Part shown: piece after piece, positions 1-7,186 of the stretch
Layout: the number at the start of each line of letters is the position of its first letter
Numbering within the stretch: the first letter of the stretch is position 1
Source: Dehalococcoidia bacterium LH_S1
GTDB taxonomy: Bacteria; Chloroflexota; Dehalococcoidia; SZUA-161; SpSt-899
NCBI GenBank assembly: GCA_023660035.1
Contig: JAGXOF010000001.1
Coordinates: 1 to 43,133, forward strand
Direction of reading: 5' to 3'
DNA: 43,133 nt
Translations under genes and position numbers: made by a program
The notes under the pieces: generated by a model
The model's input: only the letters and a program-made list of their open reading frames with translations
What the model was told of the DNA's origin: nothing
Database searches by the model: none

Positions 1-60
1 ACCCTCAAAGTCCAGTTTTCAAGCAGAAACAGTCCAGTTTTCAGCTGTAGATAACAAGCC
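1..60. mobile_element. probable insertion-sequence end (remnant or edge)
   Basis: The first bases hold two exact copies of the 13-mer AGTCCAGTTTTCA, at 9-21 and 31-43, with a 22-base period. Closely spaced repeats of this kind occur inside the ends of some insertion sequences, for example the IS21 family, where the transposase binds. The adjoining dehydrogenase gene loses its 5' end exactly here, as expected if an element inserted into it. No transposase is visible because the window begins at this point, so the family assignment is inference. Confidence 0.4.
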
Positions 61-729
61 GATGTGGTGGTGACTGGGTTTAGTCACCTGGAAGGAGTCG
101 AGTCTGTAGCCCAAGAAATAAAGGCCATGGGCCGAAAGTCAATGGCAGTTAAGATAAACGGAAGGGACTATGAGGACGTACAGCGAGCATTTGCTGATAT
201 AAAAAATGGGCTAGGTTCTGTAGATATCCTTGTGAACAATGCGGCTCAAATGCGCCGTATGGTGTCTATCGCCAAAACTACCATAGAAGATTGGGATGCC
301 GAGGTTAAACTATGCCTGAACTCCGCATTTTACTGCATTAAAGAAGCTTGGCCGGATATGCGCGCGAACAAATGGGGCCGCATCGTTAATATGACGTCCG
401 TGGCAGGTGTCCTCGGCGGTAACGGACAGAGTGGTTACAGTGCTGCCAAAGCTGGGCTCATCGGTCTGGCAAAGTCGACAGCATTGGAAGGCGGCCGGTT
501 CAATATAACTGCAAATTGTGTCCTGATAGGAATAGCCTCAACTGAAGCATATGATGAACCAATCCCGGCAGACCTCCGCGAAAAGCTTGAGAAACAAACA
601 GTTATCGGCAGGCCTGCGAACCCCGAGGAAATCGCCAACGCAGTTGCCTTTGCAGTATCAGATGAGTCGCAGTACATGACCGGCGCAGTGGTAAATATGG
701 TAGGCGGCCTTGATTTATGGACAATGTAA
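55..729 (+). pseudogene. 5'-truncated short-chain dehydrogenase/reductase (FabG-like)
   Basis: This is the body of an NAD(P)-dependent short-chain dehydrogenase. Numbering from the GTG at 64, NNAA is at 58-61, the catalytic Ser is near 112 and the YxxxK pair is Tyr125/Lys129. A C-terminal segment typical of 3-oxoacyl-ACP reductase-like enzymes follows (GRPANPEEIA, then YMTGAVVNMVGG). The frame opens at an in-frame TAA (52-54) and begins within the second beta strand (ADVVVTG). The first strand and the glycine-rich TGxxxGxG cofactor loop, about 35 residues, are therefore absent. Without that loop NAD(P) binding should fail. The usual Pro of the family's N-x-V-x-PG segment is Ile here. The upstream DNA looks like an insertion-sequence end, so the gene was probably cut by an element. 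The substrate cannot be told. Confidence 0.75.
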
Positions 730-782
730 GAAGTGAAATTCATCTTTTTTATCAGTACATTAAACAACGCTCGTCAGTAGAT

Positions 783-812
783 TTGTTGAACACAAACCAA
801 ATATGATAAAAT
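783..812 (+). promoter_or_regulatory. possible sigma-70-type promoter for pyrR-pyrB
   Basis: TTGTTG/TTGAAC at 783-791 and TAAAAT at 807-812 (spacing 15-18 depending on which -35 is used) lie upstream of the PyrR attenuator. A start near 819 would give a leader of about 190 bases containing both RNA hairpins, as a pyr attenuator requires. The -35 choice is ambiguous. Confidence 0.4.
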
Positions 813-873
813 GAGGCAACTAAAGGCTGAGAGTGTTCTGCTTTAGTTAGAGACGGAGACGGCGACTGTAATA

Positions 874-903
874 CCTTTAAGCTGGTTCCGAGAGGCCGCA
901 AGG
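874..903 (+). promoter_or_regulatory. PyrR-binding hairpin (pyr attenuator anti-antiterminator)
   Basis: A short stem (884-887 with 894-897) closes the hexaloop CCGAGA at 888-893, which fits the conserved PyrR loop CNGNGA. A lower stem CCTT/AAGG (874-877 with 900-903) is separated by an asymmetric internal loop with more bases on the 5' side, as in known PyrR sites. The stem bases differ from the common consensus but still pair. PyrR bound with UMP or UTP would stabilise this hairpin and allow the terminator at 973-997 to form. An 8-bp inverted repeat at 920-927/954-961 lies between the two and may take part in the alternative antiterminator fold. Confidence 0.75.
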
Positions 904-972
904 GAAGTCGAGAACTTCAACAGCCAGGATATCGCTAACAAAAAGGCTAATCGCTGGCTGTAATTAGACATT

Positions 973-1007
973 CCTCTTGCTGGAGACCAGCGGGGGGTTC
1001 TTTTTAT
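973..1007 (+). terminator. pyr attenuator terminator
   Basis: An 11-bp stem (973-983 with 987-997, closed by a 3-base loop and including several G-U pairs) is followed by the T-rich run TTCTTTTTATT. It ends directly at the pyrR ATG (1009). The 3' arm GGGGGG (992-997) is also the only Shine-Dalgarno-like stretch before pyrR. The hairpin could therefore reduce translation of transcripts that read through, as well as end transcription. Confidence 0.8.
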
Positions 1008-1008
1008 T

Positions 1009-1569
1009 ATGTCTGAAACTGTCATTTTGTCAGAGAAGGACATCTCCCGAACGCTTACGCGTCTTGCTCATGAGATAGGGGAGAGGAATCATGATTCAGA
1101 TGCCCTTCTTCTCATCGGCATACGCACCCGCGGCATCCCGCTCGCACACAGAGTCGCGGCACTCATAGGCAAGATGAAGAATCAAAAGGTCCCCCTCGCT
1201 TCCATCGATTTTACGCTTTACCGGGATGACCTCTACATCACGGATGATCTGATTGTAGAGCCCAGCGATATCCCTGCACAAGTCATGGACAAGGACGTGG
1301 TCCTGGTAGATGATGTGCTATTTACGGGCCGAAGCGTCCGCGCCGCTATTGATGCCCTCCTGGACTGGGGCAGACCAAACTCAGTTGAGCTGGCAGTACT
1401 TGTGGACCGCGGACACCGTGAAATGCCTATAAAAGCGGATTTCGTAGGCAAGAATATCCCCTCTTCGACCCAAGAGAGAGTACAGGTCAGGCTCAAGGAA
1501 GTGGATGGCAAAGATGAGGTTGTTCTTATAAAGGAACACACACTTGCCGGGAAGGGTAATGATAAATGA
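1009..1569 (+). CDS. pyrR: bifunctional pyr operon regulator / uracil phosphoribosyltransferase PyrR
   Basis: This 186-residue protein matches the usual PyrR length of about 180. It binds pyr mRNA leaders in a UMP/UTP-dependent way and usually retains weak uracil phosphoribosyltransferase activity. The phosphoribosyl-pyrophosphate signature VVLVDDVLFTGRSV is at about residues 97-110. The N-terminal IGIRTRG segment and the C-terminal DRGHRE segment are typical of PyrR. The gene starts right after its own attenuator and overlaps pyrB by four bases (ATGA), which indicates translational coupling. The matching hairpin upstream makes autoregulation very likely. Confidence 0.95.
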   Translation: MSETVILSEKDISRTLTRLAHEIGERNHDSDALLLIGIRTRGIPLAHRVAALIGKMKNQKVPLASIDFTLYRDDLYITDDLIVEPSDIPAQVMDKDVVLVDDVLFTGRSVRAAIDALLDWGRPNSVELAVLVDRGHREMPIKADFVGKNIPSSTQERVQVRLKEVDGKDEVVLIKEHTLAGKGNDK

Positions 1570-2765
1570 CGCTTACCGGACGACACCTTATCTCCATTAA
1601 TGATTTATCCAATGAGGAGATAGAACTGGTCATTGAGATTGCAGACCAGATGCATTCTGCACTTGAGAGGAAGGAACAGCTTCACTATTGTGATGGGAAG
1701 GAATTATATACCATCTTCTATGAGGCAAGTACCCGGACCAGAAGCTCCTTTGAGACCGCCATGCATCGGCTTGGGGGCACAGTTGTTAGCCATGCAGAAG
1801 CGCAGACAACTTCCTCTGTAGCCAAAGGTGAGAACATCGCTGATACCGTGAGAGTGCTGGAGAAATATGCCGATATCATGGTAATGCGACATCCTCTTGA
1901 TGGCTCTACGAGACTGGCAGCAGACCACTCTCAGATTCCTATAATAAGCGGCGGTGATGGTAGCCACGAACATCCTACCCAGACGCTTCTTGACCTCTAT
2001 ACAATCAAGGAAGAAAAAGGCAATATCAAGGGTATGAATGTGGCTCTGTGTGGAGACCTGCGCCACGGCAGGACTGTCCATTCGCTGGCAGTGGCTTTGG
2101 CCAGGTTCGGGGCGGAAATAACCTGCATAGCCCCTGAGGGTTTTGAACTCCCGGACCACATCCGCAACGCGCTCAAAGACTACAAGTGCAAATTGACGGA
2201 ATATAAATCTCTTGAGGATGTAGATTCAGAGGGATCGCTGGCAATCCATCATTCCAAAGGCAAGGAACGGCACCAGGAAGGATTTATGAATTTCCTGCTG
2301 GAGAGATTGGATGTGCTCTATTTCACCCGGCTCCAGCGAGAGAGGTTCAGTTCCCGAGAAGCTACAGAGACCGACCAGGAGAGCTATCGCATCAATAAAC
2401 AGCTATTAGCTATGTCCAGGGAAGACGCGGTTATTATGCATCCATTACCACGTATAAACGAGCTTGCATACGAGGTCGATCAGGATAAGCGCGCAGCCTA
2501 CTTCCGCCAAGCTGGATACGGCGTGCCAGTGAGAATGGCCTTGATTGCACTAATTTTGGGGGTGGTACAGGCTAAGCCAGTGAGAGGGGTGAGAACAGTT
2601 CCGGGTAAATTACCCGAGGAGATACCTGGAGTCACCTGTTCTAATGAGCACTGTGTTACCAATATAGAGGGCTACGCTACCCCCAAGTTCTACAGAGACC
2701 CTCATGACCCGCAGGCGCTGAAATGCTACTATTGCGACTGGGTAAATAAGCGAATCGACCAATAG
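1566..2765 (+). CDS. pyrB: aspartate carbamoyltransferase with C-terminal PyrI-type zinc domain
   Basis: It catalyses carbamoyl phosphate + aspartate to carbamoyl aspartate, the committed step of pyrimidine synthesis. The carbamoyl-phosphate motif STRTR is at 55-59, HPTQ at 136-139, GDLRHGRT at 163-170 and HPLPR at 292-296. At 399 residues it is about 90 longer than a plain PyrB. Part of the extra length is an insertion around 218-246. The rest is a tail with Cys358, Cys363, Cys387 and Cys390 in the C-x4-C...C-x2-C spacing of the zinc half of the regulatory chain PyrI (which contacts PyrB in the E. coli enzyme). The N-terminal nucleotide-binding half of PyrI is absent. The tail probably serves assembly rather than CTP/ATP control; this is inference. 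The start overlaps the pyrR stop. Confidence 0.93.
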   Translation: MTLTGRHLISINDLSNEEIELVIEIADQMHSALERKEQLHYCDGKELYTIFYEASTRTRSSFETAMHRLGGTVVSHAEAQTTSSVAKGENIADTVRVLEKYADIMVMRHPLDGSTRLAADHSQIPIISGGDGSHEHPTQTLLDLYTIKEEKGNIKGMNVALCGDLRHGRTVHSLAVALARFGAEITCIAPEGFELPDHIRNALKDYKCKLTEYKSLEDVDSEGSLAIHHSKGKERHQEGFMNFLLERLDVLYFTRLQRERFSSREATETDQESYRINKQLLAMSREDAVIMHPLPRINELAYEVDQDKRAAYFRQAGYGVPVRMALIALILGVVQAKPVRGVRTVPGKLPEEIPGVTCSNEHCVTNIEGYATPKFYRDPHDPQALKCYYCDWVNKRIDQ

Positions 2766-2811
2766 GGGCAACACGGGAAGCAGCTTATATACTTTTTTTG
2801 AGGGGGGAAAC

Positions 2812-3504
2812 ATGGAGAGTAAGGCCCAGACCCGCGTCAGCGAACTACCCGAAGAGGAAAAGCCCCGCGAAAAGCTCAGAAAACACGGGCCAACATCCCT
2901 GAAAAACTACGAACTCATAGCGGTGATCCTGGGAAGGGGTACAAAGAAGGAAGATGTCCTTTCCGTCTCGCAACGGATCATGGCTCAATACGGCAATCAG
3001 GCAATCTTCTCCGAAGGGGATGTGGAAAAGCTGGAAGCAACCCAGGGACTCTCTCCAGTAAAAGCATGCCAGGTGGTAGCCTCGTTCGAGCTGGGCAGAA
3101 GGCTCTTCGAGAGGCAACATGAGCTTTTCTTGAGATCTCCGGAGGAGGTTTTCGAATATGTCAGGGGCATGACGAGACTTAAAAAGGAGCATCTCAGGGG
3201 GCTCTATCTTGACACCAGAAATAAGCTGTTAAAGGATGAGATCATCTCCATTGGAACACTCAATGAAAGCCTCGGAAGTCCACGCGAGGTATTTGCCCCG
3301 GCACTGCAAGCCCCTGCTGCAGCTATAATCCTCGTTCATAATCACCCTTCAGGCGACCCGTCACCCAGTAAAGATGATATAGAACTCACGAAGAGGGTCG
3401 TCCAAGCGGGTAAAATCCTTGAGATAGAAGTCCTCGACCACGTCATAATCGGGAATGAAAGATACACCAGCCTGAAGGAAAGAACGGATATCTGGCGAGA
3501 TTAG
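2812..3504 (+). CDS. radC: RadC/MPN-type JAB domain protein
   Basis: This 230-residue protein has an N-terminal helix-hairpin-helix-like segment (about 70-97) and a JAB/MPN domain. The metal-site motif is HNHPSGDPSPSKDD, with His176, His178 and Asp189. The family was once called a DNA repair protein, but its cellular role is unsettled; metal-dependent peptidase-type chemistry is suggested by the fold only. The start is supported by GAGGGGGG shortly before the ATG. It lies 46 bases after pyrB and may be co-transcribed with it. Its stop overlaps the recN stop on the other strand (3501-3504), so the two genes meet tail to tail with no room for a separate terminator. Confidence 0.9.
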   Translation: MESKAQTRVSELPEEEKPREKLRKHGPTSLKNYELIAVILGRGTKKEDVLSVSQRIMAQYGNQAIFSEGDVEKLEATQGLSPVKACQVVASFELGRRLFERQHELFLRSPEEVFEYVRGMTRLKKEHLRGLYLDTRNKLLKDEIISIGTLNESLGSPREVFAPALQAPAAAIILVHNHPSGDPSPSKDDIELTKRVVQAGKILEIEVLDHVIIGNERYTSLKERTDIWRD

Positions 3505-5240
3505 CGCTGCTTCTTCCATTCTTCCGCTCTCTCCAGCAACTCGCGAGCATTCTCCAGTGCAGTTTCCGTGTACTGAGGACCGGCCAGCATAGCAGCGAGT
3601 TCCGCCAGTCGGGGTTGATAGTCCAGGGATTCGAGAGTGCTCGAGGCCTGCGTATCAGACACCTCTTTCCGCACAGTATAGTGAGCGTCAGCAAAGGCAG
3701 CGATCTGTGGAAGATGGCTAATACAAATGACCTGGCGGTCACGGGCCAGGGTCCAGAGCTTCTTGCCAATCATCTCTCCTCCTCTCCCACCAACCCCAAT
3801 ATCCACCTCGTCGAAAACCAGCACTGGGGTGTTATCGGAGCGTGAGAGCGCCCCCTTTAAAGCCAGCATAAAACGTGATATTTCACCTGTGGAAGCGATC
3901 TTTGCCAGAGGCTTTAATGGTTCACCTGGATTAGTAGAGGCCACGAACTGCACGGAATCCCCACCGTCGCTGCTAAAATCATAGGACTTCCCATCGGGGA
4001 AAAGAAGTCCCTCCTCGTCAGGCTCCTGGGTTATCTCCACCTCAAACTCAACCTGAGAAAGGTTAAGCTCCTGAAGCTCCTTCCTGGTTTCCTCCGCCAG
4101 CGCGATCGCCGCCCGGCGGCGAACCCCAGAAAGTTGAGAAGCTATGTTTGCCATTTCCTGTTTTAATCGGGAATGCTCTTGCTCGAGCTCCGCCCGTCTC
4201 TCCGAACTGTGGGATATCCCTTCCAGTTCCTGCTTAGCTCGTTCCAGATGCTCCAAAATCCCCCCGATATTCTGGCCATATTTCCTTTTCAAATCTCTGA
4301 TAAGCTCCAGTCTCGACTGTATTTCCTCCAGCCGCTCCGGATTGTACTCCATCCCTTCACTGTAGGAACGAATATCCTGTGCTATATCCTCTACTTCATA
4401 TAAGGAGCTCTCAAGCCGGTCAAGTTTCTCCTTTGATCCCGGGTCCAGGTTTGCGAGTTCCTTCATCATGTCAAGTGCTTCGTTCAATCGATCCAATGCT
4501 GAAGAGCCCGAATTATCGACCCCATAAAGCTGATCATAAGCACCATTAGAAAGCGATTTCAGTTTCTCAACAGAGGAAAGTATATCCCGCTCCCTCTCCA
4601 ATTCTTCTTCTTCCCCTTCATACAAATTGGCACCTGTCATCTCATCGATCTGGAAACGTAAATAATCCTCACGCCTAGCCACGTCCTTTTCCTGATCCCG
4701 CAGCGACGCAAGCTCCTGCTCCATTCCATAGAGTTCCGAAGCCTTCGCAGCAAAATTCCGGCGGGTCTCCAGCATGCCGGCATACGCGTCCAGAAAATCG
4801 AGGTGTGAACGCTTATCCAGAAGGGAAAGGTGTTCACTTTGAGCATGGATATCGCTGAGAAAACGACCGATCTGTGCAAGAACTCCTCCTGACAGGGCCT
4901 GACCGTTCACCCGGGAGACGCTCCGTCCCTCCCTGCGCACCTCCCGGCTTAAGACGACGGTCCCTTCCTCTACCTCTACCCCCTTTTCTGAGAGAAACTC
5001 CCTAAGCCGGGGCACAGCATCTGTTTGGTGAATGAGAAATACACCCTCGATCTGAGCCTTGTCCGCACCGGACCGGACAACCATGTCATCGACCTTCTTG
5101 CCCAGGAGTATATCCATCGCCTCCACAACCAGCGACTTTCCAGCACCGGTCTCACCCGTAACCACGTTCAGTCCGGAGCCCAAACTCCAGTTAACCTCGC
5201 CAATGACACCGAGGTTTTTAACCTTCAGTTCCAGCAGCAA
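3501..5240 (-). CDS. recN: DNA repair protein RecN
   Basis: RecN is an SMC-like ATPase acting in double-strand break repair. Walker A GETGAGKS is at 29-36, followed by two coiled-coil arms (roughly 150-390). A C-terminal half carries the ABC signature region (STGEISRFMLALKGAL), Walker B (VLVFDEVDIGVGG) and the H-loop (ISHLPQIAAFAD). At 579 residues it is slightly longer than usual. The start is TTG with GGAGG a few bases upstream. The gene overlaps radC at their stops. The next gene on this strand (radical SAM, 5259-6254) ends 18 bases before the recN start, so they may share a transcript. Confidence 0.95.
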   Translation of the reverse strand: MLLELKVKNLGVIGEVNWSLGSGLNVVTGETGAGKSLVVEAMDILLGKKVDDMVVRSGADKAQIEGVFLIHQTDAVPRLREFLSEKGVEVEEGTVVLSREVRREGRSVSRVNGQALSGGVLAQIGRFLSDIHAQSEHLSLLDKRSHLDFLDAYAGMLETRRNFAAKASELYGMEQELASLRDQEKDVARREDYLRFQIDEMTGANLYEGEEEELERERDILSSVEKLKSLSNGAYDQLYGVDNSGSSALDRLNEALDMMKELANLDPGSKEKLDRLESSLYEVEDIAQDIRSYSEGMEYNPERLEEIQSRLELIRDLKRKYGQNIGGILEHLERAKQELEGISHSSERRAELEQEHSRLKQEMANIASQLSGVRRRAAIALAEETRKELQELNLSQVEFEVEITQEPDEEGLLFPDGKSYDFSSDGGDSVQFVASTNPGEPLKPLAKIASTGEISRFMLALKGALSRSDNTPVLVFDEVDIGVGGRGGEMIGKKLWTLARDRQVICISHLPQIAAFADAHYTVRKEVSDTQASSTLESLDYQPRLAELAAMLAGPQYTETALENARELLERAEEWKKQR

Positions 5241-5258
5241 TGACTGTCCTCCGTCCTT

Positions 5259-6254
5259 TTAACTCGATCTAGAAAACAAACCGAAATGAGAAAGGGTCAA
5301 CTCTGTACTACCTCTCAGCCCCATCTCAGTCATTGACCTTATGGAGACATAGCATTCCCCGCATGTGTTGCCCTTGCTGAAATTCCTGATCATGGATTCC
5401 CGTGAAAGGTACTTCACCTCGTTGTGCATGGCACAAGGCATGAAATAGCCATCAGGGGTTACAACCAGCGACTTTACTCCTGCCTTACAATTTGCAATAT
5501 AGCTCCCCTGGCGGAAGAATCGCAAGATGTTCTCAAGAACCACTGTGGGAGTCCGAATGGTTCCTTTTTCTTTTTTAAACCCTATAAGTTGACTGATCTG
5601 TTGCTCCAGTAAGTCAATATTTCCCGATACACAAAGTCCTTTATCATAAGTACGCAAGGAGCTGTATGCACTGTATGAAATGGAAACACCCCAATCCCTG
5701 GCCATCTGTGCCAGTGTAATCAAATCTCCAACATTCTCGCTCGTTATGGCTGTGTTCAGGACCACATCTCCATTCCCAAATGCTGCCAGCTTGGGCATAA
5801 GGCTCTCGATCCGGTAGAATAACCCCGGAATGCCTCTGAACTCATCATGCCTCTTGTCTGGGAAATCAATGGAGACGGAAAGCTGGTTTACCCCGCTTTC
5901 CTTTAAATTGACATAACGTTCTTCATCAAGGAGTGAACCATTTGTGACAAGTATGACAAAAGGGGCATGGTTCGATCCCTTAACCCCCTTTACTATCTGC
6001 TCAACATCTTCCCGCAGCAGAGGCTCACCGCCGGATATTTGGGAAAAAGGAGGTTTCAAGCCGGCTGCGATCTTCCCATATTCTGCAGGCTTTAAACGGA
6101 CCTCATCCTTCTTTATGCCGCCTTTATCACAGTGCTTGCACCTCGCGTTGCAGGAGTGCGTTATCTCAAAGGAAACACATATCGGCCTCTTGAGTATATT
6201 TGCCAGAGCCACTCTCCGAGCAATCTGCACCGACTCCTTGAATGAAACACTCAT
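5259..6254 (-). CDS. radical SAM protein with C-terminal cysteine cluster
   Basis: The radical-SAM motif CNARCKHC gives Cys35, Cys39 and Cys42, and SGGEPLL follows near 74-80, which binds S-adenosylmethionine. A C-terminal region with further cysteines (NCKAGV, PDGYFMPCAMHNE, TCGEC) resembles SPASM-like auxiliary cluster sites. The substrate is unknown. The frame is open up to an ATG at 6308. However, a near-perfect promoter (6310-6338) would start transcription at about 6303, so the 6308 start cannot be used from that promoter. I therefore placed the start at the ATG at 6254, although the GAGG before it is about 17 bases away. Leaderless starts at 6302 or 6299 are alternatives. It sits upstream of recN on the same strand. 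Confidence 0.8.
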   Translation of the reverse strand: MSVSFKESVQIARRVALANILKRPICVSFEITHSCNARCKHCDKGGIKKDEVRLKPAEYGKIAAGLKPPFSQISGGEPLLREDVEQIVKGVKGSNHAPFVILVTNGSLLDEERYVNLKESGVNQLSVSIDFPDKRHDEFRGIPGLFYRIESLMPKLAAFGNGDVVLNTAITSENVGDLITLAQMARDWGVSISYSAYSSLRTYDKGLCVSGNIDLLEQQISQLIGFKKEKGTIRTPTVVLENILRFFRQGSYIANCKAGVKSLVVTPDGYFMPCAMHNEVKYLSRESMIRNFSKGNTCGECYVSIRSMTEMGLRGSTELTLSHFGLFSRSS

Positions 6255-6309
6255 AACGTGTAAAAAGCTTACCTCATTTAACCCCGTTAAGGCAACCATC
6301 ATTGCCATG

Positions 6310-6338
6310 ATTATACACGGTTACAGATATTCTCCCAA
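6310..6338 (-). promoter_or_regulatory. sigma-70-type promoter
   Basis: On the minus strand TTGGGA (6338-6333) and TATAAT (6315-6310) are separated by 17 bases, close to the ideal. The expected transcription start is near 6303, driving the radical-SAM gene and perhaps recN. Confidence 0.65.
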
Positions 6339-6511
6339 TTTTGAGAAGACAAAATAAAACCCGGTAAAAGGTGCCTATGCATACTTGATAGAACCATGCA
6401 GATGATTAATTACAACTAACAGGGATCACTAATATCCTCGATTCAAGCAGAAGGATATATCTCACTGCTTTTCCGAAAGCTGAGAAGTGTGGACTGAAAT
6501 CTAAACAGGCC

Positions 6512-6982
6512 TTAATGCTTATGGATAAGCAACTGCACACTCGACTCGAGGAGATTTCGGCAGAGTTTCTTTCTCCCCCATAGTATCCATTTATGGCCGG
6601 GGTGCAACCAGGCCCAGGGCAAAAAGGGTAAGGGGGTAATAACAAAGACATGTTCCGCTATACGGTGCAGTTCGCCCAAGGCAACATCGGGATCTTCCAC
6701 ATGCTCCAGGACGTGACTAGCATAAACTGCTCCAAATTGTTTATCGGTAAACATCTCCAGGTTCTGGATGTCACCCCGAACAAAGTGAGGAACATCCCTT
6801 GCCACTATATCAAGGTTGACATCGCTTGACTCAACATGGACTGACTTACAGCCCGCATTCAACAGTGGCTTGCCACAGGACTGAGCGGCCCTTTTTGCCT
6901 TACGAAAGACCAGTCCATTATAGCCGGATACTGCTAAAAGCCTGGCTAAGACCTCATATAGCCCACTTAACAAAACAGACAA
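6512..6982 (-). CDS. small class I SAM-dependent methyltransferase-like protein
   Basis: This 156-residue protein has the late half of a class I methyltransferase fold: DVNLDIV (about 54-60), RGDIQNL (about 69-75), FGAVYASHVLEHVEDPDVAL (about 83-102) and VFVITPLPF. Motif I is reduced to LLNAGCKS, without the usual GxGxG glycines, so SAM binding is uncertain. The hydrophobic N-terminal helix (about 1-25) could anchor it at the membrane. The start is a TTG, the only usable start after an in-frame stop, with GAAGG upstream. The substrate is unknown. The gene stands alone between longer spacers. Confidence 0.6.
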   Translation of the reverse strand: MSVLLSGLYEVLARLLAVSGYNGLVFRKAKRAAQSCGKPLLNAGCKSVHVESSDVNLDIVARDVPHFVRGDIQNLEMFTDKQFGAVYASHVLEHVEDPDVALGELHRIAEHVFVITPLPFLPWAWLHPGHKWILWGRKKLCRNLLESSVQLLIHKH

Positions 6983-7186
6983 AAGATCAAACCTTCACAG
7001 AGTCTTTGCTACTCGCTAAGAATAGTCGCGAAAACCGGAGGCTATCCTCGCTTCGGTCAACTATCAAGCGTAGCAGTTGCTCGTGATAATGTCAATTTTG
7101 AGATGTGGGTTGTTAGGTTATGGCTTGTGGGCTAACAAGGGTAAATCCGCTTCCAGCAGGTGTCTGTAAACGAAAAATTTTAAATT

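Noticed and set aside
7141..7186. AT-rich near-palindrome after the yhaN-like gene considered as a terminator
   Set aside because: The stem would consist only of A-T pairs and there is no GC-rich hairpin.
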